This document shows positions 54,171-63,609 of a stretch of 64,000 bases of DNA, one piece after another. The DNA comes from Limisphaerales bacterium. Its GTDB lineage: Bacteria > Verrucomicrobiota > Verrucomicrobiia > Limisphaerales > UBA1096. The notes beneath the pieces were generated by a model. The model was not told where the DNA came from. It did not search any database and saw only the letters and a program-made list of their open reading frames with translations. A program made the translations under genes and the position numbers. Each line of letters opens with the position of its first letter. The first letter of the stretch is position 1. The stretch covers positions 46,428-110,427 of the forward strand of contig SHAK01000004.1 of assembly GCA_004213515.1 (NCBI GenBank), in the 5' to 3' direction.

Positions 54171-57100
54171 ATGAAATTTTCCAAGTTTGTTAACACACTC
54201 GCTAAAGCACTAACTTTTAGTTCTGTTTCATTTGTTATTGCTGCAGATTCAACCAACTTGGACACAAGTAAGTCCAAGTTCCCTACTCTGCCAGCTGGCT
54301 TTGAAATTAGCCTTTTTGCAAGCGAACCACTGATCAGGAATCCTACTTGTCTAGCATTTGATCGTCTGGGCCGTGCGTTCGTCGCGCAAGGGCCTCAGTT
54401 TAGAAAACCTCGAAAAAACACACCTGGAGACACAATCAATATTCTTATTGATCGTGACGACGATGGTATCGCAGATGATGTTAAAATTTTCGCTCAAGGG
54501 TTTAACAGCATTCATGGATTAGCATGGAAAGGAAACGATCTTTATGTCGCCAATGCTCCAGATTTTACAGTCGTTCGAGATACTGATGGAGATGACATAG
54601 CTGACGAATATATCAAAATCTATACTGATCTCGGTAATTTAGAACACTCCTTACATGGTCTTAATTGGGCTCCAGATGGTAAACTTTATATGTCCAAAGG
54701 AAACTCTAAAGGGCTTACCCAAACTGGAAGAATAGCCCCAAAACCTTTCAGAGATCTCTGGGGAGTAGAATCGCCAAAAGGATCACCTCTGCTACCACCA
54801 GCTGAATATTTCACAGCAAAAGAATACAAAAAAAACTATCATAAACCTTCTGATGACTGGGGTCGGGAAGGCGGCATACTTCGCTGCGACTCCATGGGAA
54901 AAAACCTCGAGATTACCAGCCGCGGATTTCGAAATCCATGGGATATGGCGATGGATGATAGCTTTAATTTCATTGGCACTGATAATGATCAGAATGATGG
55001 CGACAAAATCTTCATGCCGTTTTATGGAGCCCATTTTGGATGGGGACATTCTTGGAGTTATAACTGGACCGACCCATCCCACTTACCCACTGCTCCACAT
55101 AGTGGCCCATTCTTTAACGGATCCGGAACAGGCGTTATCTACTACTCACTCGATAGGTTTCCGAAACGTTACCGTAATGTTTTTTTTATCAATGACTGGG
55201 GTCGGAAATGCACCTATGTAATGAGACCTAGATGGAAAGGAGCGCTGCTACAAAGTGACACTGGAAACGATCCTCTAGAAATTTTTGCAGATGCCAAAGG
55301 AGGCCTCTTCAAGCCAAGCGATATCGAAGTTGGTCCAGACGGTGCTCTATGGATTCTCAGCTGGGGTAATAGTTATGGTGCTACTTGGGATGGAGAACCA
55401 AAGCTTGAAAATCAAAAAAACGAAGGACGAATCTTCCGAATTTGGCACAGAAAAAATCCGCCCTATAAAAAAAGTGAATGGCTTTCAAATAAGCGTTTAA
55501 AATCAAAAAGCAAATGGAGCCTACAAGAACTAATTCATGACCTAGACCAAGCTATTCCAAGTTGGCGCACTGAAGCACAAGAAGAATTGATCCAGCGCAA
55601 CACACCAGAAGATAGCGAAGCACTTATAAGATTAGCTACTGAAGCAAAAAGTCAGGCCGAAGAAACTTGGCTGATATGGACACTAGCCCAACATGAATCA
55701 AACGACTCAAAACAAAATAAAAAAGTTAATCAAACTCTCTTTCGATTTTCTCAAGGTAAGGGAACCCTCAATCAACAAATACAATCATTACGCGCGATTA
55801 GACTTCGACTGACTAAAAGAAAGCCAAATGAAATAAAAGATTACACAAGAATACTATCTGAAGCCCTCAAACATAAAAATCCTCGAATTCGTTTTGCCTC
55901 ACTACAAACCATCTGGCAAACCCGATTAAAAAAATTAGTGCCAAACATAAAAGATTTGGCAGCAAACGAAAAAGATCGACTGACATTTTATTCCGCCTGG
56001 GGATTTCTACGCGACATGATCCCAAGCAGTGAACTTCGATCTATGTTACAAGACAAAAGATCAGGTTTGCGGCTAGCTGCTTTACTAGCCCTTCTTGATC
56101 TACAACTTGTATCTCCTGCAGAAGCTAAAACTCTAGTTAATGATTCTGATCCTCGCGTTACAACAGTAGCCGCTCTTTATTTAAGTAAAATTGAACGCGA
56201 AATGGCTAACCTTTTGTTAATTAGTCCACAAGGTGGTGAATTTGTTGGTTCACAGAACATAAATATAAAAGCCAACATCAAAGACACACAAATCCGTTAC
56301 ACGATTGATGGCAGCGAACCCAACGGTCGATCAGAAGTATATAACAAGCCATTTACCATAAAGGAATCAACAAAACTGAATGCTGCTATGTTTCGCGACG
56401 GTGAAAGAGTTGGTCCATTAGTTAAGTTAAACTATCAAAAGATTGATATACCAGAAGCACCCAAAAACTTAGTCCAGCTTAACAAAAAAGAAACTCAACG
56501 CATGGTTCAGATTTCAGGCGGATTAAGTAATGGTGCCAAGGCCTACTTAGACCGATCTTATAAATTTAAAGATGTTCCTGAAACACTTATGGGTGCTACG
56601 TATCTAATGTCACGAAACGATGATTCAGGGTCACGTGGAGACAAAATCGTTAATTTAAGCGCTATGTGTTTATTAGATGTTTATATTGGTCACGATCGAC
56701 GAATCGACTCTATTAATAAACCAAATTGGCTAAAACAATTCAACGCAACCGAAATACACATCAAGACAAGCGATGCCGTATTTGATTTGTTCCATCGCAG
56801 CTTTAAGAAAGGTGACCCCATAATACTTGGCGGAAACACAACAGACGGAACTGACAGCGGAAAATCCAATTATATTACTATATTCAGTCAAGCTATGATT
56901 GACCCGCAAACTAAGCCTTTGACAGAAAAGAAAGTATTAGCTGCTATTGAAGAAGCTGACCCAGAACGTGGCAAAAAAATATTCTACGATAAACAAGGGC
57001 CACAGTGCTCTACTTGTCACCAAATTAATGGTGTTGGAAAAAACTTTGGCCCCGAACTTAGTGGAATAGGTTCTCGCGAAAATGCTATTACGATTTTAAA

Positions 57101-58268
57101 GTCAATCCTACAACCCAACGCGAGACTAGTAGAAGGTTACCGGACTCATATCGTCAAAATGAAAAACGGAGAAACCTATGCAGGTATGGCACTTGAGGAA
57201 AGCGGACTCACTTTCAAGCTTGGGCTAGCTGCAGGACAAAGCATTACCTTAGAAAAGAAATTGATAGAAAATAGGAGCAGCGCAAACACCTCTCCTATGC
57301 CAAGTACTTACAGCATGCTAATGAACGCGCAACAAATGGCTGACTTAACAGCATTTCTCGTAAGCTGTAAGGAAAAAAACCCATCAGAAACATCGAAATC
57401 TAATGACGATGATCAGGTAGACTTCGTAGAAACTGAAGGACAAATCGAAATCCGAATCAACTCTCAAAAAGTAGGTACCTATGTCTATAATAGCACATCA
57501 ACTATTCGACCTTTCTTCAAAAACATACGCACTCTCAGCGGCATCCAAGTAACACGAAACTTCCCTCCAATAGAAGGCGAGGATTCTCTTGACCATGCAT
57601 CCATGCATCCTGGAATTTGGATGGCATTTGGAAATATTTCTGGATTTGATTTTTGGCGTAACAAAGGAAAAGTTATACATCAACGTTTTATAACTAAACC
57701 AAAAGGCGGGAAATTAATTGGAACCTTTTCCGTTTTAAATAGATACGAAACCAATGATGGAAAATTAATCTGCCAAGAGGAAGTAAAACACAGTGTAAGC
57801 GTTTTAAAAGGGAACTGGAGATTAACGTACGACAGTAAATTTTCTTCACCACAAAATTTCTACTTTGGAGACCAAGAGGAAATGGGTCTTGGGGTCCGGT
57901 TAGCCACTCCTTTAATAGAAAAAAATGGAGGTCTAATTCGCAACATAAACGGCCAGCTTGGAGCTAAAGAAACTTGGGGGAAAACTGCAATGTGGTGCGA
58001 TTACTCAGGAGAAATCGACAACAAATGGGCTGGCATCACAATCTTATCTAACACTAAAACACCTAGAGTGCCTTGGTGGCATAATCGTAACTATGGATTA
58101 ATGGTAGCCAACCAATTTGGTCGAGATGCCATGAAACAAGGAAATAAAAGTAAACTTATAATTAAGGCCGAAGAAAAATTGCAACTTTCATTTACAGTCA
58201 TTATTCATGAAAACCAAAAAACAAACAGAAGCAATCAAAGGAAAATTTTAGAAGAAATCACTCAATAA
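54171..58268 (+). CDS. PVC-type heme-binding/HEAT/chitobiase-like/PmoA-like fusion
   Basis: A 1365-residue exported protein. Order: signal peptide; PVC membrane-bound dehydrogenase-type beta-propeller (about 35-430) with Ca-like loops DRDDDGIADD and DTDGDDIADE; HEAT-like helical region (about 440-675); chitobiase C-terminal-like fold (about 680-760, TIDGSEPNGRS); an NPCBM-like domain (about 780-900); the c-type heme domain with CSTCH at 946-950 (to about 1060); and a DUF6807/PmoA-like domain (about 1080-1355, HPGIWMAFGNISGFDFW). It probably oxidises a sugar-type substrate and passes electrons through the heme, by analogy; the domain names are pattern-based. Confidence 0.88.
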   Translation: MKFSKFVNTLAKALTFSSVSFVIAADSTNLDTSKSKFPTLPAGFEISLFASEPLIRNPTCLAFDRLGRAFVAQGPQFRKPRKNTPGDTINILIDRDDDGIADDVKIFAQGFNSIHGLAWKGNDLYVANAPDFTVVRDTDGDDIADEYIKIYTDLGNLEHSLHGLNWAPDGKLYMSKGNSKGLTQTGRIAPKPFRDLWGVESPKGSPLLPPAEYFTAKEYKKNYHKPSDDWGREGGILRCDSMGKNLEITSRGFRNPWDMAMDDSFNFIGTDNDQNDGDKIFMPFYGAHFGWGHSWSYNWTDPSHLPTAPHSGPFFNGSGTGVIYYSLDRFPKRYRNVFFINDWGRKCTYVMRPRWKGALLQSDTGNDPLEIFADAKGGLFKPSDIEVGPDGALWILSWGNSYGATWDGEPKLENQKNEGRIFRIWHRKNPPYKKSEWLSNKRLKSKSKWSLQELIHDLDQAIPSWRTEAQEELIQRNTPEDSEALIRLATEAKSQAEETWLIWTLAQHESNDSKQNKKVNQTLFRFSQGKGTLNQQIQSLRAIRLRLTKRKPNEIKDYTRILSEALKHKNPRIRFASLQTIWQTRLKKLVPNIKDLAANEKDRLTFYSAWGFLRDMIPSSELRSMLQDKRSGLRLAALLALLDLQLVSPAEAKTLVNDSDPRVTTVAALYLSKIEREMANLLLISPQGGEFVGSQNINIKANIKDTQIRYTIDGSEPNGRSEVYNKPFTIKESTKLNAAMFRDGERVGPLVKLNYQKIDIPEAPKNLVQLNKKETQRMVQISGGLSNGAKAYLDRSYKFKDVPETLMGATYLMSRNDDSGSRGDKIVNLSAMCLLDVYIGHDRRIDSINKPNWLKQFNATEIHIKTSDAVFDLFHRSFKKGDPIILGGNTTDGTDSGKSNYITIFSQAMIDPQTKPLTEKKVLAAIEEADPERGKKIFYDKQGPQCSTCHQINGVGKNFGPELSGIGSRENAITILKSILQPNARLVEGYRTHIVKMKNGETYAGMALEESGLTFKLGLAAGQSITLEKKLIENRSSANTSPMPSTYSMLMNAQQMADLTAFLVSCKEKNPSETSKSNDDDQVDFVETEGQIEIRINSQKVGTYVYNSTSTIRPFFKNIRTLSGIQVTRNFPPIEGEDSLDHASMHPGIWMAFGNISGFDFWRNKGKVIHQRFITKPKGGKLIGTFSVLNRYETNDGKLICQEEVKHSVSVLKGNWRLTYDSKFSSPQNFYFGDQEEMGLGVRLATPLIEKNGGLIRNINGQLGAKETWGKTAMWCDYSGEIDNKWAGITILSNTKTPRVPWWHNRNYGLMVANQFGRDAMKQGNKSKLIIKAEEKLQLSFTVIIHENQKTNRSNQRKILEEITQ

Positions 58269-58270
58269 TT

Positions 58271-58846
58271 ATGATTAGATTAATCATCTTATGCTTTTTA
58301 GTTACATTTATGACAGCTTGCTCAAGCATTAAACTTACCCGTGCTGGTTATGAAGAAGCTTCTCACCAAGTTATAATTAAAGAAGGCCCTATAGAATTAC
58401 GACGGTATTCTAACCTCAATCTTGTACAAACAAAAATGAGGGACACCGAAGACAGTGGATTCATGCGGCTATTTCGCTATATAGACGGTAATAATTCGAG
58501 TAAAAGTAAAATAGCTATGACCACTCCTGTATTTACTAGTGAAAATAATGGAGAGAGAACTATGTCTTTTGTTCTTCCTGCTAAGATAAAGAAAGAGAAT
58601 GTCCCTACCCCTTCAAATGAAGCCGTACAAACTATTACAAGAACATCTGGCTTGTATGCATCGCATCGTTATGCTGGGCGACGTGTCGAAGGAGCTCCAA
58701 TAAAAATTCAAAAGCAACTTTTGAAATGGATTAATAATCACGACTTACAATCTAAAGGAGACCCAATCAACGCCTTTTACGATACACCATGGACCCCTCC
58801 ATTCTTAAGGCGCAACGAACTTTTAATAGAAGTTACTCAAAAGTAA
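58271..58846 (+). CDS. SOUL-family heme-binding lipoprotein
   Basis: A 191-residue protein with a lipobox (FMTACSS) and one SOUL/HEBP domain: IELRRYSNLNLVQTKM, GNNSSKSKIAMTTPVF, MSFVLPAKIKKE, SHRYAGRR and the late PWTPPFLRRNELLIEV. The family binds heme or other tetrapyrroles. It starts 2 bp after the giant heme fusion's stop, so is co-transcribed, which suggests heme handling for that protein. Confidence 0.92.
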   Translation: MIRLIILCFLVTFMTACSSIKLTRAGYEEASHQVIIKEGPIELRRYSNLNLVQTKMRDTEDSGFMRLFRYIDGNNSSKSKIAMTTPVFTSENNGERTMSFVLPAKIKKENVPTPSNEAVQTITRTSGLYASHRYAGRRVEGAPIKIQKQLLKWINNHDLQSKGDPINAFYDTPWTPPFLRRNELLIEVTQK

Positions 58847-58878
58847 GCATTCAATTTGATATTCAATTTTATTATTAC

Positions 58879-58906
58879 TACTAAATCTCAATTACAAGAT
58901 TTAGTA
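58879..58906. terminator. AT-rich hairpin between SOUL and ankyrin genes
   Basis: TACTAAATCT (58879-58888) and AGATTTAGTA (58897-58906) form a perfect 10-bp stem with an 8-nt loop, 32 bp after the SOUL stop. No T tract follows, so an intrinsic terminator is uncertain. Confidence 0.4.
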
Positions 58907-58959
58907 TTAGCTCAGTCATACTTGAAAAATTTTCTAACCACCGTCACAATTGCTTCCTG

Positions 58960-59742
58960 ATGAAGGCAGTTTATATTTCTATTGTAGCTATTGTGCTTTT
59001 GGTAGGTTGTGGTGAGTCTAAACAACCAACCAAAAATGCTGTTAAAAAAGATTCAGCCCCCACTCCCTCGACTAAAGTTCAGCCGCAATCAACAAATTCT
59101 ATAGCACAAGAACAATCAGAACCTGATAAACCTAAATATGAAATCTGGGAAGCAGCCTCCCTCGGCGCAATTAAGATCGTTAATGAGCTACTGGATGCTG
59201 GAGTAGATGTGAACAGCCTTGATAAGCGTGGCCGAACACCTCTTCACTGGGCATCAACTGAAAAGGTGATTAGGAAATTAATTGCTAAAGGGTCCAATAT
59301 TAATTCTAAAGACGGTCGAGGCATGACACCTTTACATTGCTATATTATTGAAGATAAAAAAACAGAAGAGGCAAAAATACTCCTAGAGGCAGGGGCAAAA
59401 GTAAATTCAACAACTAGCTCAGGTCACACACCGTTGCATTATGCCACCAGTAATAATAAGTTTAAATTTGTAGGATTTCTAATCGAGAACGGGGCTAATA
59501 CAAATGCAAAAAGTAATTCGGGCGTAACCCCTTTACACTCTGCAAGCTTATCCGATGACTATCGTATTATTGAACTCTTATTAAGCAAAGGGGCCCAAGT
59601 AAATTCTTTAACTAAAGATGGCGTTAAGCTTTTTGCTAATGGGACGCCACTGGATTGGGCTCAAAAAGCTAATAAAGAAAAAGCCATTTCACTTCTCAGA
59701 AAAAATGGTGCGAAAACTGCAAAAGAGCTGCAAACAAAATAA
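58960..59742 (+). CDS. Ankyrin-repeat lipoprotein
   Basis: A 260-residue lipoprotein (lipobox LVGC) with a low-complexity Pro/Ser/Gln linker (about 25-55), then five or so ankyrin repeats from about 63: EAASLGAIKIVNELLDAGVD, KRGRTPLHWASTEKVIRKLI, GRGMTPLHCY, SSGHTPLHYATSNNKFKFVG, SGVTPLHSASLSDDYRIIEL. It is probably a membrane-anchored protein-binding scaffold. 113 bp separate it from SOUL. Confidence 0.92.
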   Translation: MKAVYISIVAIVLLVGCGESKQPTKNAVKKDSAPTPSTKVQPQSTNSIAQEQSEPDKPKYEIWEAASLGAIKIVNELLDAGVDVNSLDKRGRTPLHWASTEKVIRKLIAKGSNINSKDGRGMTPLHCYIIEDKKTEEAKILLEAGAKVNSTTSSGHTPLHYATSNNKFKFVGFLIENGANTNAKSNSGVTPLHSASLSDDYRIIELLLSKGAQVNSLTKDGVKLFANGTPLDWAQKANKEKAISLLRKNGAKTAKELQTK

Positions 59743-59820
59743 TTAGCAATAGAGTTCTTCTTTTTAAGAAATCCTTCATTTTAATGAATTAGGACTCTTA
59801 AAATAACAACACCTCATTGT

Positions 59821-60831
59821 ATGGATTCACTGGAAAAATTAAATATAGCACTATTTGGGCTTGGTCGAGCTGGAAAGTTTCACATCCAAAGTATCCAATC
59901 AATACCAGAGCTTAATCTAAAATGCGTTATGGACTTGAATGAGTCAGTAGCCAAGCGCGTAGCTAAAGACTTAGAATGCAGCTATTCAACCGATATTGAT
60001 GAACCACTTAGCCAAAACGATATTGATGCGGTAATTATTGCGACACCTACAAAAGAGCATCACCAACAGATTCAAGCTGCACTGAAGGCAAATAAACCTG
60101 TCTTCTCTGAAAAACCCTTGGGAAACAGTTTGAACGAAATTGACAGCTGTTTTGAATTAGCCAAACAGACTAATCTGCCACTATTTATCGGTTTCAATCG
60201 CAGATTCGATCCTTCATTCTCAAGCTTAGCGTCTGATGTTAAAGATTCGAAAGTAGGCCAACTTCAGATGTTGAGAGTCACATCTCGTGATTCACCACTG
60301 CCAACCATGGACTACATCAGTAAATCCAATGGTATTTTTCACGACTGCATTGTTCACGATTTTGATATGCTTCGCTTCATTACGGGCAAAGATCCAGTTG
60401 AAATCTACACATTAGGAAGTAGTTTTGTTGAAGAAATTAAAGCATTAAATGATCTAGATAATGTTCTTGTAGCGTTAAAGTATGACAACGGAATGATAGC
60501 AAGTATTGATGTGAATCGTTTTGCATCTTACGGATATGATCAACGCATTGAAGTATTTGGTAGCGAAGGAATGTTACAGGCTGAAAATCGCCTACCGATT
60601 ACTACCCTGCTATCAAACAATATTGGACTTCTCAAACCAAAGATTGAGCACTCATTTCCAACACGCTATCGAGAAGCATACCAGAAGGAACTTGAGTCTT
60701 TTAAAGACTGTGTACTTAAAGGGATCCCAGTGCCTATCACGCATCATGACGTTAGAATGAGTTTTATCCTCTCTGAATTAGGTGAAAAATCCTATAATGA
60801 AAACAAACCACTTAGCGTACCTAAAAATTAA
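59821..60831 (+). CDS. Gfo/Idh/MocA oxidoreductase (inositol dehydrogenase-like)
   Basis: A 336-residue cytoplasmic NAD(P)-dependent enzyme: Rossmann FGLGRAGKFHIQSI, catalytic Lys in FSEKPLG, substrate-site Asp/His in FHDCIVHDFDMLRFITG. This arrangement resembles myo-inositol 2-dehydrogenases (IolG). No other iol gene is nearby, so the substrate is open. It is convergent with the aldo/keto reductase. Confidence 0.87.
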   Translation: MDSLEKLNIALFGLGRAGKFHIQSIQSIPELNLKCVMDLNESVAKRVAKDLECSYSTDIDEPLSQNDIDAVIIATPTKEHHQQIQAALKANKPVFSEKPLGNSLNEIDSCFELAKQTNLPLFIGFNRRFDPSFSSLASDVKDSKVGQLQMLRVTSRDSPLPTMDYISKSNGIFHDCIVHDFDMLRFITGKDPVEIYTLGSSFVEEIKALNDLDNVLVALKYDNGMIASIDVNRFASYGYDQRIEVFGSEGMLQAENRLPITTLLSNNIGLLKPKIEHSFPTRYREAYQKELESFKDCVLKGIPVPITHHDVRMSFILSELGEKSYNENKPLSVPKN

Positions 60832-60839
60832 TCAATAAG

Positions 60840-62024
60840 CTAATCTGACTCACTGAGGCGTTTGACTGGTTCGTCGTAAAGCATCTCATGTGCTTCGTTG
60901 AGTATATTTGGAATAAGTTTTGCAAAAGGACTATTAGACAAAATGTCCTCAAGATCTAGTTGAGACAACTTTGCCGCAGTCTCGCCAGGAAACCAGTGAT
61001 CTGCCTGCCCCAATAAATTGTAGCGCATCTTACCCCAATCAACTAAGTCTAGAGATTTGGCATAAGTCCATAAGCGAATAATCTCAAGAACATTGATCTG
61101 CCCCGGAACATCAATGTATTCAGGTATGTTTTCAAACCATTGTTCACACCAATCCTTGCCAAGCACCCCTATCATTTCCTCCCTCAACCGCGACTCAATA
61201 GGAGGCATAACTTCATTTATATGATCGTAATGTTCTAGTGCCTCAATATGCTCGTCAAAATCACTTGGTTTAGCCGCCCCGCAACTAAGGGTATGAACCT
61301 GCGAACGGTTCAAACAATATAGGGAATTAAATTGCATAGGAGACAATGGCTTACATAAGTCGACCAATTTTGCGGGAGGCGCATATAGTTTTCCTCCTTT
61401 ATCATTCGGGCTAATAATAAATACGCCCATATCACGCTTTGCTGCTGACTCAATACAGGACCAATTCAAATCGTTAACGAAATACCAGTGGAGATTAACG
61501 TACTCAAACTCATCACTCTCAATTGCTGATCGAATTATATTCGTTGAAGCATGTGAAGAAAATCCTATGTGCTTAGCTCTTCCTTCGTCTATCAATTTAT
61601 GTATCGCCTCGACACACCCCCCTTTTCGAAGTGACCAGTCAAGAAACTGCTGATTGTTAATGCCATGAAGAGACAAGAGATCAACATGATCCAAATTAAG
61701 GTAGTCCATGGACTTATCGAATGTGTCTAGGAACTCTTTCTGAGTTGCAAAAGGTGCAACTTTGGTCTGAACGATAATTTCATTTCGAGGCAGCTTAGGG
61801 AGTAAAAAACCAAGCTGCATCTCTGATGATCCGTAACCACGAGCTGTCTCAATGTGATTAATGCCAAGCTCTAGGGAGCGTTTTATTGTCGCCTCAAGAT
61901 TAGCTTGGCCATCGTCAGGCACCTCTCCAGGAGAGATATCTTCCCACTTATGCTGATACCTCATTCCCCCACAAGAGAATACCGGCATTTGAAGATCTGT
62001 TTTTCCGAATCGACGGTACTTCAC
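60840..62024 (-). CDS. Aldo/keto reductase
   Basis: A 394-residue NADPH-type reductase with a TIM barrel. The catalytic tetrad segment reads [12 protein letters not shown], in which Glu stands where most family members have Asp; Lys is in IVQTKVAPF and His in DLLSLHGIN. The C-terminal region resembles long AKRs that end in a ferredoxin-like Cys cluster, but here no CxxCxxC motif is present; the segment is [17 protein letters not shown]. The substrate is unknown. It is the single leftward gene between Gfo/Idh and the DivIC-like gene. Confidence 0.85.
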   Translation of the reverse strand: MKYRRFGKTDLQMPVFSCGGMRYQHKWEDISPGEVPDDGQANLEATIKRSLELGINHIETARGYGSSEMQLGFLLPKLPRNEIIVQTKVAPFATQKEFLDTFDKSMDYLNLDHVDLLSLHGINNQQFLDWSLRKGGCVEAIHKLIDEGRAKHIGFSSHASTNIIRSAIESDEFEYVNLHWYFVNDLNWSCIESAAKRDMGVFIISPNDKGGKLYAPPAKLVDLCKPLSPMQFNSLYCLNRSQVHTLSCGAAKPSDFDEHIEALEHYDHINEVMPPIESRLREEMIGVLGKDWCEQWFENIPEYIDVPGQINVLEIIRLWTYAKSLDLVDWGKMRYNLLGQADHWFPGETAAKLSQLDLEDILSNSPFAKLIPNILNEAHEMLYDEPVKRLSESD

Positions 62025-62082
62025 GAAGTCACAATTTTGTTGTTCATATGGAAAAATTCAAGAACCAAACAATTAAACTGTA

Positions 62083-62099
62083 TTGGCCCTAAGCCAATA
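62083..62099 (-). terminator. Weak hairpin after the DivIC-like gene
   Basis: ATTGGC (62083-62088) and GCCAAT (62094-62099) form a 6-bp stem with a 5-nt loop, directly after the stop codon of the DivIC-like gene. The following minus-strand sequence is only moderately T-rich. Confidence 0.35.
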
Positions 62100-62100
62100 A

Positions 62101-62403
62101 CTAATGAGAAATACCAAAACGAACAACAGTTTCATTTGGCTTAGCCAAACCTAACTGCTCTCGAGCCAAGCGCTCAACAGTTTTGGGGTCACTTTGGAGA
62201 GAATCAATTTCAAGGCGTAGTTCTCGATTAACCATTTCCTCGTGCTCAATACGCTGATCGAGCTCAACAATCTGCTGCCTCATAGCTTCATTTTGATGCA
62301 TTAGCGGGAAATAAAGAACTGCCACCCAGATTAAGGCAGCCAAAATCAACAAAGTCATAACTACACGACTGAGCTTATCCCAAATTACTGTATCAACGTT
62401 CAT
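62101..62403 (-). CDS. Septum formation initiator (FtsB/DivIC-like)
   Basis: A 100-residue bitopic protein: a short cytoplasmic start, one membrane helix (VVMTLLILAALIWVAVLYF) and a coiled coil (NEAMRQQIVELDQRIEHEEMV), then DPKTVERLAREQLGLAKPNE, the DivIC/FtsB signature. It takes part in the divisome. ATG 62403 is preferred to an in-frame TTG at 62442. Confidence 0.88.
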   Translation of the reverse strand: MNVDTVIWDKLSRVVMTLLILAALIWVAVLYFPLMHQNEAMRQQIVELDQRIEHEEMVNRELRLEIDSLQSDPKTVERLAREQLGLAKPNETVVRFGISH

Positions 62404-62515
62404 CTCCTTGCAAAGCGAATGCTCTTTTTTCGAATGTGACAAACAGAACTTAGACTTATGCCAACATCAGTGCCAACAAAAAAACATACTTTAATTAAAG
62501 AATTAAAGAGGTAAA

Positions 62516-63454
62516 TTAGATTTTTGCACTATCAAAAAGCGACTCTAAGTCGTTCGGCAAAATATCCTCTGAATGGCTAATCGGGTTCAGCGCTGTCTTA
62601 AGATAGTCCACAGCATCAGCTACTCGCTGAACACTTTTTGGCAAAGCGGCCCCTGATGCATTAGCGTGGCCACCTCCCTGTAACTGTTTAGCCATCCTTA
62701 ATGCCTCTCCATTGGTGCTTCTAAGGCTAACCATAAATTGATTATTACCGATTCGATTAAGCATTAATAAAAGCTTATACGGTTGAGATTCCTCTCGGAG
62801 CAATTGGTTTAGAATCACATTGGAATTACCAACTACAGTCTTCACTAAACCTACCTCTGGTGAAATTTCTTGAATATTTCTTCTGCTCCACTTTAACCCC
62901 ATCGGATCTTCAACCTCTCTCTTCACCTTCATTACTTCTAATAAAGGGTGATCAAGAAGCTTTTCCGGATTACCATCAACTATCGAATAAACATTCCAGA
63001 AACCATATGTTTTAACAAGAGAACCGTAGTCATTAGCCATTTCAAAATCAGGAGATTCATGCAAAAAGAGATCTCCTATGTTTGCCAAGTCAACCAAGCG
63101 ATCAAGCGATTCTGACTGTAGTCCATGATCCTTACAAAGTTCATACGCTAGCATACATGCACTTTTAGACTCATCATGAACTAATCGAGCCTTTTTAGGA
63201 GTTGCGGAGGTTATATGGTGATCAACTATAACCCAATTAATTCGATCCATTCGCTCTTCAAAAGCCATATCACTTACCCAAGCTGCATTCTCCCTAAGAC
63301 AACGACTATGCCAGGCTTGAGTTTGATAACCGAGCAGGCGAACTTCCTCTCCATACAAGACTCCAGACAGTTTTTGTAAAAGCATACCCGAAAGCAGACC
63401 ATCAAGATCTCCATCATGAGTAACAATAATTTCAGGCTTAGGAAGCTGATCCAT
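62516..63454 (-). CDS. DHH-family phosphoesterase
   Basis: A 312-residue protein with a DHH domain (THDGDLDGLLSG, VSDMAF, WVIVDHHIT) and a DHHA1 C-terminal part ending GGGHANASGAALP. The members are nanoRNases, c-di-AMP phosphodiesterases or exopolyphosphatases. The aspartate and His ligands are present. The LLGYQT...W region and the RecJ-like length suit a stand-alone oligonucleotide or nucleotide phosphoesterase; no RecJ OB domain is seen. Confidence 0.85.
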   Translation of the reverse strand: MDQLPKPEIIVTHDGDLDGLLSGMLLQKLSGVLYGEEVRLLGYQTQAWHSRCLRENAAWVSDMAFEERMDRINWVIVDHHITSATPKKARLVHDESKSACMLAYELCKDHGLQSESLDRLVDLANIGDLFLHESPDFEMANDYGSLVKTYGFWNVYSIVDGNPEKLLDHPLLEVMKVKREVEDPMGLKWSRRNIQEISPEVGLVKTVVGNSNVILNQLLREESQPYKLLLMLNRIGNNQFMVSLRSTNGEALRMAKQLQGGGHANASGAALPKSVQRVADAVDYLKTALNPISHSEDILPNDLESLFDSAKI

Positions 63455-63505
63455 AAATACGCAAAGATCTTACAACATCCATCATTGTAACCAAGCCAAT
63501 AGTAA

Positions 63506-63530
63506 CATTGAAGTCTTACAAGATTCAATG
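63506..63530. repeat. Imperfect inverted repeat upstream of the DHH gene
   Basis: CATTGAA (63506-63512) and TTCAATG (63524-63530), with an inner TCTT/AAGA set and a one-base bulge. It is in the 155-bp gap between the DHH gene and the DUF1552 fragment; it could be an operator or a weak terminator. Confidence 0.3.
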
Positions 63531-63609
63531 AATTGCAGCAATGGCACAAACTCAATTTCACGCTCTCTTACAAGAGTCATGTTTTTTAATAATGTGATTG
63601 GTTGCTAGA

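Noticed and set aside
59767..59798. Terminator after the ankyrin gene
   Set aside because: The interrupted AT-rich hairpin has several mismatches and is followed by A, not T, on the + strand.
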